This document shows, piece by piece, positions 25,755 to 33,269 of a stretch of 64,000 nt of DNA. The notes below the pieces were generated by a model that was given only the letters and a program-made list of their open reading frames with translations, searched no databases and had not been told where the DNA came from. Within the stretch, counting starts at the first letter, position 1; each line of letters opens with the position of its first letter. The stretch comes from Sphingorhabdus lutea (GTDB lineage Bacteria > Pseudomonadota > Alphaproteobacteria > Sphingomonadales > Sphingomonadaceae). Location of the stretch: contig NZ_CP018154.1 of assembly GCF_001889025.1 (NCBI RefSeq), positions 1,726,501-1,790,500 on the forward strand, read 5' to 3'. Made by a program: the position numbers and the translations under genes.

Positions 25755-28281
25755 GACCTACTCTTATCCTTTCAGCAACTGACTTTTCTTCTAATTTTTT
25801 TAATAAAGCGACATGATCATAAAGGTAGATATTATGCGTCCCGTCTGTGCTGGCAATATCCTTGCTTAATGAGATGATTTTCGCGTCTTCATCATTGCCA
25901 TTTGTCACATTTTCTGGATCAAATTTTATGATATAATCCGCCTTATCAGCTTTATTTTGGTCTGATGTGAATTCATATCCCGCGGCTTTTAATAATGGCG
26001 CGAGCACCAATTGCCCCCAATCTTCATTTTCGGAAATTGGCATATAACATAGCCCCTTGCTTTGGGACTTTGTCTTTGTAACTTTAGCTGAAAATTGATG
26101 ATCTGGATTTTGTAAGATATATTTTGTATTTATAATCTCAATCGCCTTACCTTCATAAACAATCATTCCTTCGATGGAAGGGTCATTTACATCAGTATCA
26201 ACATCCTGATTCAATGTAAAAATATCCAAAACATCTTCGACAGCAAAGAAATGATATTTATCGCCATATTTAATTTTCAACAGCTTTATTTGCCCTGTTT
26301 TCGGCGCATTAGATAGCCAGTGAACCGAATATATTTTGTCATTTTGGGTTAAACGCATCGCGCCCGCTTGGAAGCTTATTGTATCTGCTTCTACCTCTTC
26401 CATTCGTTCAATATCGGATAATCTTATTGCTCTACGTCTGCCCTGCATGTCTTCAAATAATAAAGCAGATGGTTTTTTGACGGCGGTTTGATTTTCAGTT
26501 TGTACCGAACCAATATTTTTCTTAATTGATTGGGAACATTCCAAAATATTGGCGATGCCATTTACATCCAATAGCATGATGGGCTTGCCACTATCGGGCA
26601 AAGAAGAACCCGCATATATACCTGATTTCATTACCAATGGCGCGACCGGCCTGACCACCAATTCTTCATGATCCAAGACATTGTCCACTGCAAGCGCATA
26701 TTTACCGCCAATTGCCGGTTCAATCACGACCAGATTTTCAATCCGGTCAACATTATTATTGGTTTTACTTAAAACAGATTTATTTTCATCATTCCATAAT
26801 ATTTCGGAAAGACGACCAAAGGCGATTTTTTCCCCTCGAATATCGGCAATTGGATTGCCGCCGACATTGTGCAATGTGATATTTGCATTTTTTGTGGAGA
26901 TAATTTCAACGATAGAAGATCGTGCAATCGCGAATAATTGATCCTCTGAACGAACGGTCAGCGCGGCAATAATACTTAACGTCAAGGGAAGCTGGATGAT
27001 AATTTTTAAACCCTGCCCAACGAAATTTTCCAAAACAATCGAACCGCCAACCGATTCAATATTATTTTTCACCACATCCATGCCAACCCCGCGTCCTGAA
27101 ATGGATGTAACTTTATCAGCGGTGGATAAACCTGGCTCAAAAATATAATTTAACTTTTGTTCCTCATTCAGCTCAGACCAATGTGCCTTGGTTATCAAAT
27201 TTGCTAAAACTGCTTTATTTCCCAATTTTTTAAGGTTTATACCCGCGCCATCATCGCTTATTTCAATGATAATTTGGTTGCCTGATTGGCGCGCACCCAA
27301 ATTTATTGTTCCTGTTGCTGGTTTCCCTGCGGCCTGTCGCTCATGCGCGGGTTCAATTCCGTGGCTCACACTATTGCGTAAAATATGCGTTAATGGGTCG
27401 CGTAAGGCCTCCACCATTTCGCGGTCAACTTCAACCTGACTTCCCTTGATTACAATATCCACAGGTCGTTTCAATTCGGTTGAAACATCGCGTATCATGC
27501 GCGGAAATACTGAAAATAGCCGATCAATGCTTTGCATCCGCATTAAGCTGATAATATCGCGTAATTCAGATGTTGTTGTGGATAAACGATGAAAACTGGA
27601 GTTTAACTCACCATTATCCTTATGCGTGCGAATTTGACGTGAAACCTCATTTCTGGCCAGCACCATGTCGGACACAATATTCATTAAACGGTCAAGCAAT
27701 TGCAAGGACACTCTTACAGTTTTGGATGTCGCCGATGGGATGATTTGTGTCTGTTCTTCTTTATGATTTACTACAGGCACCGCCTTGCCTTGCTCTTCTT
27801 TATCAATTTTATCATCAGTAGCTTTGGCATCGGGCAAATTAAATGTTGCAGGCACCGCATCCATCTGCACCGCCATATCATGATCATCTTCATGAACATG
27901 TTGTTCACTTTTACTGGAGATTTGTTCCAACTGACAAATTAACATTTGATCAATATCGGCCACCGCCGTGCCATCCTCAAACGAGCTGGCAATCATGGCA
28001 ATATGATCCACTATAGTCAAAATTGCGGTGACTAATTCAGGTTCAGGCTTTATTTTGCCGTCCCTTGCCTTGCTCATCACTTCTTCGGCGGCATGGCTAA
28101 GGTTTAATAATCTTGGAAGGCCAAGGAAACCACAACTACCCTTTACCGTGTGAACAAATCTAAACACCTCATCAATTGCGGCCTTATCATCAGGGCATCT
28201 TTCCCAATGCACCAATATCCCGCCAAGAGCTTCCATCGACTCTCTGGTTTCTGAAATAAAATCTTGAAGAAGTTCATCCAT
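25744..28281 (-). CDS. cheA: CheA-type histidine kinase with extra CheW-like region and degenerate receiver
   Basis: About 845 residues starting at ATG 28281; the frame extends to a TTG at 28293. An N-terminal HPt domain carries the phosphorylatable His in FRFVHTVKGSCGFLG (about residue 44). After a linker come the dimerisation helices and the HATPase domain: LRNSVSHGIEPAHERQAAGK, SDDGAGINLKKLG, GRGVGMDVVKNNIESVGGSI. A CheW-like regulatory domain follows (LTVRSEDQLFAIARSSIVEI). Further on are a second CheW-like stretch (about 590-730) and a C-terminal alpha/beta domain resembling a receiver but without the usual acidic phosphorylation pocket. There is no strong ribosome site. chpT lies immediately upstream and cheW overlaps downstream. 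Confidence 0.9.
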   Translation of the reverse strand: MDELLQDFISETRESMEALGGILVHWERCPDDKAAIDEVFRFVHTVKGSCGFLGLPRLLNLSHAAEEVMSKARDGKIKPEPELVTAILTIVDHIAMIASSFEDGTAVADIDQMLICQLEQISSKSEQHVHEDDHDMAVQMDAVPATFNLPDAKATDDKIDKEEQGKAVPVVNHKEEQTQIIPSATSKTVRVSLQLLDRLMNIVSDMVLARNEVSRQIRTHKDNGELNSSFHRLSTTTSELRDIISLMRMQSIDRLFSVFPRMIRDVSTELKRPVDIVIKGSQVEVDREMVEALRDPLTHILRNSVSHGIEPAHERQAAGKPATGTINLGARQSGNQIIIEISDDGAGINLKKLGNKAVLANLITKAHWSELNEEQKLNYIFEPGLSTADKVTSISGRGVGMDVVKNNIESVGGSIVLENFVGQGLKIIIQLPLTLSIIAALTVRSEDQLFAIARSSIVEIISTKNANITLHNVGGNPIADIRGEKIAFGRLSEILWNDENKSVLSKTNNNVDRIENLVVIEPAIGGKYALAVDNVLDHEELVVRPVAPLVMKSGIYAGSSLPDSGKPIMLLDVNGIANILECSQSIKKNIGSVQTENQTAVKKPSALLFEDMQGRRRAIRLSDIERMEEVEADTISFQAGAMRLTQNDKIYSVHWLSNAPKTGQIKLLKIKYGDKYHFFAVEDVLDIFTLNQDVDTDVNDPSIEGMIVYEGKAIEIINTKYILQNPDHQFSAKVTKTKSQSKGLCYMPISENEDWGQLVLAPLLKAAGYEFTSDQNKADKADYIIKFDPENVTNGNDEDAKIISLSKDIASTDGTHNIYLYDHVALLKKLEEKSVAERIRVGHGK

Positions 28282-28326
28282 ATTAAGGCCCAATATTATT
28301 AGGCCCTGATTTCTGCACGAATATGG

Positions 28327-28341
28327 TTAAAAAGCCGTTTA
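28327..28341 (-). promoter_or_regulatory. CtrA-box-like element upstream of cheA
   Basis: TTAA-N7-TTTA (28327-28341) differs by one base from the CtrA consensus TTAA-N7-TTAA. It lies 46-60 bp upstream of the cheA ATG, in the 74-86 bp gap after chpT. AT-rich gaps yield such matches by chance; the functional context (ChpT phosphorylates CtrA) makes it worth noting. Confidence 0.3.
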
Positions 28342-28367
28342 CAATTGGCAAAATAGCCAAATTTTTA

Positions 28368-29006
28368 TCAAACCTTTATATTTGAACCAATAACAAGCAT
28401 ATTTTTATCCGGATGTTCCAATAAAATTTGACCGTGATTTTCCTCACATAATTTATGCACCATCCATGCCGCTGCTGTCCGGGAATCCAATTCTTCTTCT
28501 CTCAAATTACCCAATAGGGTTTTTTCAACATCAGCCGAAAATGCCAAATGCGTTCCCGACGCCGCAACCACAATTTCACAGCTTTCTTCGCTTAACTCGC
28601 TACCAACCTGTATTTGGCCGCCACGAACCAATGCCTCATTCGCCATGAATACAAGGTTGAGCAAAATTTTAATCGCGGCCTTGGGATATAGCTGATCCCC
28701 AACCTCCCAAATCAATTGGGTTTTCCCGCTCATCCCCACCAATTCTTCTAAAACAGCTTTGGCTTCTTTGGGATCAACCTTTGGCCCAAAACCACCCGCC
28801 GCGCCAAATGCCAAACGGAAAAATTTCAATTTTGTGGCAGCTGACCTTGCGCTATCGGCCAATAATTCCATGCACCGTTCACGCATAGCCGGATCATGCT
28901 CATCGGCCAATAATTCAAGCCCATTATTCATTGCGCCGACGGGCGATAATAAATCATGGCAAAGCCGTGAGCATAATAAACTGGCTAAATCAGCTTTGGT
29001 TTCCAT
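28368..29006 (-). CDS. chpT: Histidine phosphotransferase ChpT
   Basis: A 212-residue dimeric phosphotransferase. The N-terminal helix has LASLLCSRLCHDLLSPVGAM, with the phospho-accepting His in LCHD, followed by MNNGLELLAD. The C-terminal half is a degenerate ATPase-like fold that no longer binds ATP. ChpT relays phosphate from CckA to CtrA and CpdR in alphaproteobacteria, controlling cell cycle, motility and pili. Together with DivL near 4 kb this indicates an intact CtrA pathway. ATG at 29006 follows AAGGTTG. Confidence 0.92.
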   Translation of the reverse strand: METKADLASLLCSRLCHDLLSPVGAMNNGLELLADEHDPAMRERCMELLADSARSAATKLKFFRLAFGAAGGFGPKVDPKEAKAVLEELVGMSGKTQLIWEVGDQLYPKAAIKILLNLVFMANEALVRGGQIQVGSELSEESCEIVVAASGTHLAFSADVEKTLLGNLREEELDSRTAAAWMVHKLCEENHGQILLEHPDKNMLVIGSNIKV

Positions 29007-29109
29007 AATATTTTTTCAACCTTCTTCATCAAAATAATGCGCATCATCAAAATTAAATTGGCCGCGCCTAATCCCACTGCATTGCCTCTATTTTCAGAAT
29101 ATTTCAAGT

Positions 29110-29529
29110 CTATGATGATTTAATAATAATTGGCACACGGCAGGGCAAATTTATATTTTCGATGCTCATTTCCTGTGGCATGTGCCACATGGCCATTTCA
29201 TTTCCCGCAATAATCAGCCATGGCCATGCATATTGAATGGCCGACATTATATCATATTTTGACGGCCTTATATCTCCATTTGGGTGCGAATGGAAAATAG
29301 CATCAACACGCACCTCATCCAATCTTTCACGGCGCAATATTTCAAATAAAATCCTATGTTCTATTTCAAAATGCCTTGCGCGATTGGCCGCAATATTTTG
29401 CGCCAATATAAATAATTGCGCTTTTTTAATATTATCATAAAAAATAAAACCGCAAATTTCCTCATCATGATGCATGGCTGCATGATGCAGCAAATTATAA
29501 TAAATATTGCTTGTAATTATTTGGGCCAT
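29110..29529 (-). CDS. JAMM/MPN+ metallopeptidase-like protein (M67 family)
   Basis: About 139 residues starting at MAQIITSN. The zinc motif is complete: Glu in DEEICGF and HSHPNGDIRPSKYD (H-x-H-x7-S-x2-D). Bacterial JAMM proteins remove C-terminal extensions from ubiquitin-like sulfur carriers (ThiS/MoaD-like) or cut other isopeptides. No sulfur-carrier or E1-like gene is nearby, so the substrate is unknown. The reading frame continues upstream to 29559 and would then overlap the divergent rluD start; even the chosen start lies only 17 bp from the rluD ATG. No Shine-Dalgarno is visible. Confidence 0.82.
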   Translation of the reverse strand: MAQIITSNIYYNLLHHAAMHHDEEICGFIFYDNIKKAQLFILAQNIAANRARHFEIEHRILFEILRRERLDEVRVDAIFHSHPNGDIRPSKYDIMSAIQYAWPWLIIAGNEMAMWHMPQEMSIENINLPCRVPIIIKSS

Positions 29530-29546
29530 TACGCACATCATAAACC

Positions 29547-30506
29547 ATGACCGATGCACAAACCAATAATAAAAATGATGATATTATCTGCATCACCTTG
29601 GGCAAGGGGCGGCTGGATAAGGCTTTGTCAAATGCCCTGCCCAATTTGTCGCGCGAGCGCATCAAATCATTGTTAAAGGATCATCATATTTCCATCGATG
29701 GTAAGATTATTACATCTGCATCATCCAACAAATATGAAGGATTAAAGGTGCAAATTGCCATCCCCGCTCCAGTTAGCGCCGTCGCCATTGCCCAAAATAT
29801 CCCGTTAAATGTTGTTTATGAAGATGAGCATTTAATTATCATAGATAAAGCAGCCGGCATGGTGGTGCATCCCGCCGCTGGTCATCATGATGGCACATTG
29901 GTTAATGCTTTATTGCATCATTGTGCAGGTCAATTATCGGGCATTGGCGGGGTGGAGCGCCCAGGGATTGTCCACCGTATAGACCGTTATACATCTGGTT
30001 TAATGGTTGCTGCCAAAACCGATATTGCCCATCAGGGGCTATCCAAATTATTTGCCGCCCATGACATAAACCGCCAATATTTGGCAATAGTTGCAGGACA
30101 TCCGCACCCATCAAGCGGCAAAATTGCCACTCAAATTGGGCGATCCCCCCATGATCGCAAGAAAATGGCTGTTGCTGCGCAAAATCATGGAAAACATGCC
30201 ATTACCCATTATCATGTGGACCAATATCTTGATAAGGCGGCATTGGTTCGCTGCACTTTGGAAACGGGCCGAACACACCAAGTTCGCGTCCATATGTCAC
30301 ATTTGGGACATGGTTTAATCGGAGATTCCACTTATGGAAATCGACAAAAACATCATAAAATCCTACCAAAATGGTCGAAATCAGGAAGACAGGCATTGCA
30401 CGCGACGATTTTGGGGTTTAAACATCCTATTACCGAAAAATATTTGCAGTATGAAAGTAACCTTCCTGAAGATATGCAGGAATTGTTAATAATACTTCAG
30501 ATATGA
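29547..30506 (+). CDS. rluD: RluA-family 23S rRNA pseudouridine synthase (RluD-like)
   Basis: A 319-residue protein with an N-terminal S4 RNA-binding domain (RLDKALSNALPNLSRERIKS) and the RluA catalytic domain with VHRIDRYTSGLMVAAKT, whose Asp is the nucleophile, then LETGRTHQVRVHMSHLGHGL. RluD modifies helix 69 positions 1911/1915/1917. Length and rpoH adjacency match the alphaproteobacterial RluD branch. The ATG has no evident ribosome site, and the divergent JAMM gene starts 17 bp away, so leaderless translation is possible. Confidence 0.93.
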   Translation: MTDAQTNNKNDDIICITLGKGRLDKALSNALPNLSRERIKSLLKDHHISIDGKIITSASSNKYEGLKVQIAIPAPVSAVAIAQNIPLNVVYEDEHLIIIDKAAGMVVHPAAGHHDGTLVNALLHHCAGQLSGIGGVERPGIVHRIDRYTSGLMVAAKTDIAHQGLSKLFAAHDINRQYLAIVAGHPHPSSGKIATQIGRSPHDRKKMAVAAQNHGKHAITHYHVDQYLDKAALVRCTLETGRTHQVRVHMSHLGHGLIGDSTYGNRQKHHKILPKWSKSGRQALHATILGFKHPITEKYLQYESNLPEDMQELLIILQI

Positions 30507-30576
30507 TTGGTTTATAAATCCGACTCTTGGGTGCTTGATGAGGCCGAGGAGCGGAAAAACAGAAAGAGAGAGAAAT

Positions 30577-31488
30577 ATGTCAGAGACGAATAATGTTCCG
30601 GCAACAATCCCTGCCCTTGGGGGGGACAATAGCCTCAATCAATATATGGCCGAAATTAAGCGGTTTCCCATGTTGAAACCCGAAGAAGAATATATGCTGG
30701 CCAAAAGATATCAAGAACATCAAGACAGCAATGCTGCGGCGCAATTGGTGACATCGCATCTACGTTTGGTCGCGAAAATCGCCATGGGGTATCGCGGTTA
30801 TGGTCTTCCGGTATCAGAGCTTATTTCAGAAGGAAATATTGGTCTGATGCAGGGCGTGAAAAAATTTGACCCTGAAAAAGGATTCCGTTTGGCAACCTAT
30901 GCCATGTGGTGGATCCGTGCATCCATGCAAGAATTTATCTTGCGCAGCTGGAGTCTGGTGAAAATCGGCACCACCGCAGCGCAGAAAAAACTTTTCTTTA
31001 ACCTTCGCCGAATGAAAAATAATCTTCAGGCATTTGAAGATGGTGATTTATCCCCCGAAGATGTTGCCAAAATTTCGACTGATTTGGGCGTTACCGAAGA
31101 AGAAGTTATCTCCATGAACCGCCGTATGTCGCGCGGTGGTGACACATCATTAAATGTCACCATGGCTGGAACTGAGGGCGAAAGCGGCCAATGGCAAGAT
31201 TGGTTGGTTGATGATGAGCCATTGCAGGACGAAATTCTTGCTGATGCTCAAGAAGCCGATGTCCGCCATGAATTGCTTGCCGAGGCGATGTCGAGCTTAA
31301 ACGATCGTGAACGCGATATTTTAATGCAACGCCGATTGGTTGAACAGCCCCAAACGCTTGAGGAATTGAGCTTGGTTTACAAGGTAAGCCGCGAACGTAT
31401 TCGCCAGATTGAGGTGCGTGCTTTTGAAAAATTACAAAAAGCGATGATGCGCCTTGCCGGTGACAAACGATTATTGGCCAGCGCCTAA
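30577..31488 (+). CDS. rpoH: Heat-shock sigma factor RpoH (sigma-32)
   Basis: About 303 residues, beginning MSETNNVPATI at 30577 after a GAGAGAG ribosome site; an upstream in-frame ATG at 30535 is less likely. Region 2 has GLMQGVKKFDPEKGFRLATY and AMWWIRASMQEFILRSWSLV. The RpoH box QKKLFFNLR follows, and region 4 is LEELSLVYKVSRERIRQIEV. It directs transcription of chaperone and protease genes, among which clpP, clpX and possibly tig are in this window. The leader is short (70 bp), with CTCTTGGGTGCTTGATG upstream, so autoregulation by a CTTG-type -35 is conceivable. Confidence 0.96.
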   Translation: MSETNNVPATIPALGGDNSLNQYMAEIKRFPMLKPEEEYMLAKRYQEHQDSNAAAQLVTSHLRLVAKIAMGYRGYGLPVSELISEGNIGLMQGVKKFDPEKGFRLATYAMWWIRASMQEFILRSWSLVKIGTTAAQKKLFFNLRRMKNNLQAFEDGDLSPEDVAKISTDLGVTEEEVISMNRRMSRGGDTSLNVTMAGTEGESGQWQDWLVDDEPLQDEILADAQEADVRHELLAEAMSSLNDRERDILMQRRLVEQPQTLEELSLVYKVSRERIRQIEVRAFEKLQKAMMRLAGDKRLLASA

Positions 31489-31522
31489 ATTTTACAGGAC
31501 ATATATTTAGGATGCTGAAATA

Positions 31523-32236
31523 ATGGCCGAATATCATGAAGGGGACGTTCCAAAAGGACCGTCCCTTTTTCGCCGACTGATTATCTTCATTTTCAAGGGC
31601 GGTTTTTATTTTGTGGCATTATCCATTTTATTGGTTGGTTTTTTTGCGATTATTCCCGTGCCAATTACAGCGACAATGTTAATGGATGAAAATGGCGTTA
31701 CCAAAAGCTGGCGTTCTTTAGATGAAATATCACCCAATTTGGTCCGCGCCGTTATCGCCGCAGAGGATAGCAAATTTTGCTCCCATAATGGATTTGATAC
31801 AGAGGCCATTGAAAAAGCAATTGAAAATAATCGTAAAGGAAAAAAATTGCGTGGTGGCTCGACCATTAGCCAGCAAACAGCAAAAAATGTCTTTTTATGG
31901 CAAAATGGCGGTTATGTCCGCAAGGGGTTGGAAGCATGGTTCACCATGCTGATTGAATTTATCTGGCCCAAATCGCGTATCATCGAGGTATATTTAAATG
32001 TCGCCGAAACCGGCATTGGCACCTATGGCGCCGAAGCAGGGGCGCAGCGTTATTTCAATAAATCTGCCGATAATCTTAGCAAGTCAGAGGCAGCAAGGAT
32101 AGCTGCCGCCCTGCCCGCACCAAAAAAACGGGCCGTTAACGGCGCATCTGGCTTTACCCGCCGCTACGGAAACAGCATTTCGTCGCGCATTTCCATTGTC
32201 AAACGTGATGGGCTGGATAGCTGCATTTATAAATAA
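31523..32236 (+). CDS. mtgA: Monofunctional biosynthetic peptidoglycan transglycosylase
   Basis: A 237-residue GT51 enzyme with one N-terminal membrane anchor (about residues 20-42). Catalytic Glu lies in VIAAEDSKFCSHNGFD; GGSTISQQTAKNVFLW, PKSRIIEVYLNVAETG and GAEAGAQRYFNKSA complete the GT51 motifs. It polymerises lipid II without cross-linking activity. AGGATG is 8 bases before the ATG. The beta-lactamase gene follows 23 bp later with its own ribosome site, so the two are probably cotranscribed. Confidence 0.95.
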   Translation: MAEYHEGDVPKGPSLFRRLIIFIFKGGFYFVALSILLVGFFAIIPVPITATMLMDENGVTKSWRSLDEISPNLVRAVIAAEDSKFCSHNGFDTEAIEKAIENNRKGKKLRGGSTISQQTAKNVFLWQNGGYVRKGLEAWFTMLIEFIWPKSRIIEVYLNVAETGIGTYGAEAGAQRYFNKSADNLSKSEAARIAAALPAPKKRAVNGASGFTRRYGNSISSRISIVKRDGLDSCIYK

Positions 32237-32259
32237 CCCCAATTTCTATAAGGAATAAT

Positions 32260-33159
32260 ATGCTCCGCTCTTTTACATATATATTTATTTCGGCGGCGCT
32301 TTGTTTAACAGGTTGCGGCGTCAATAATAATGACGCGCCCCGCATTAAAAATACACAGTCCCCGCAAAAATGGGCCGCGACATGTAAAGATAGGGATGAG
32401 TGGGATAAGCCAGCCCCAGCCTTTCATATATATGGCAATAGCTGGTATGTTGGCACATGCGGGATTAGCGCGATTTTAATCGATAGCGGCAATGGCTTAA
32501 TTTTAATAGACAGCGGCACAGAGGTCGGTGCCGATATTGTCATGGCCAATATTATATCGCTTGGTTTTAAATTAAAAGATGTCAAAATCATATTAAGCAG
32601 TCATGAGCATTTTGACCATATTGGTGGATTAGCAAAGATCAAGGCTTTTACAAATGCCCAAATTTACGCCAGCAAAGAGGCCGCACCTGTCATGATGACA
32701 GGACAATCCAGCGCAGATGATCCGCAACATGGCCTGCATAAACCAATGCGTCCAGTTAATGTCGATAAAATAGTAAATTTAGAAGAAGCCATAATATTGG
32801 GCAATATTGGCATAAGCCCAATCTCTACGCCTGGTCATACTCCCGGCGCATTAAGCTGGTCATGGCAAGATTGTGAGAATAAAATTTGCAAAAATATAAT
32901 ATATGCCGACAGCTTATCTCCCATAGGACGGGATGATTATAAATTTTCCGACCATCCGGTATATTTGGCCAATTATCGTTCAGGCATGGAAAGATTGGCA
33001 AAAATGCAGTGCGATATTTTATTAACCCCGCACCCGTCATCAAGCAACATGGTGAAACGTGCAGCAAGCGGCTCTTTCATTGGCGCGATGAACTGTCATG
33101 AATATACACAAGCAGCAAGCAAAAGATTAAATGACCGATTGGCGAGCGAAGCTAAATAA
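32260..33159 (+). CDS. Subclass B3 metallo-beta-lactamase, predicted lipoprotein
   Basis: A 299-residue protein with a type II signal peptide (lipobox LTGC, Cys19), so likely membrane-anchored. The zinc ligands of subclass B3 are all present: His115, His117, Asp119 and His120 in SSHEHFDHIGG, then His in STPGHTPGAL and His in LLTPHPSS. B3-type segments NIIYADSLSPIGRDDY and PVYLANYRSGMERLAKM support the subclass over other MBL-fold hydrolases. Such enzymes hydrolyse penicillins, cephalosporins and carbapenems. It lies immediately after mtgA and looks like a long-resident chromosomal gene: base use matches neighbours and no mobile element is near. Actual activity is untested. Confidence 0.88.
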   Translation: MLRSFTYIFISAALCLTGCGVNNNDAPRIKNTQSPQKWAATCKDRDEWDKPAPAFHIYGNSWYVGTCGISAILIDSGNGLILIDSGTEVGADIVMANIISLGFKLKDVKIILSSHEHFDHIGGLAKIKAFTNAQIYASKEAAPVMMTGQSSADDPQHGLHKPMRPVNVDKIVNLEEAIILGNIGISPISTPGHTPGALSWSWQDCENKICKNIIYADSLSPIGRDDYKFSDHPVYLANYRSGMERLAKMQCDILLTPHPSSSNMVKRAASGSFIGAMNCHEYTQAASKRLNDRLASEAK

Positions 33160-33211
33160 ATCTGCCGCCATTATTCATATCGCTTAAAAGCTGATTATTA
33201 TAATTTTGGCC

Positions 33212-33243
33212 ATAAAAAAGGGCGGCGCAATATGCCCCGCCCT
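33212..33243 (-). terminator. Terminator of the TonB-dependent receptor gene
   Basis: AGGGCGG (33219-33225) pairs with CCGCCCT (33237-33243), with extra GC pairing inside. On the minus strand it is followed by TTTTTT. It may also stop readthrough from the beta-lactamase gene. Confidence 0.75.
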
Positions 33244-33269
33244 CTTCATTTACTTAATATCTAAATAAG

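Noticed and set aside
29007..29109. Possible short peptide ending FDDAHYFDEEG between the JAMM gene and chpT
   Set aside because: The frame is closed upstream by a TAG and contains no ATG, GTG or TTG start, so it is not supported as a gene.
32260..33159. Recent horizontal transfer of the beta-lactamase gene
   Set aside because: Base and codon use look like neighbours and there are no flanking repeats or mobility genes.
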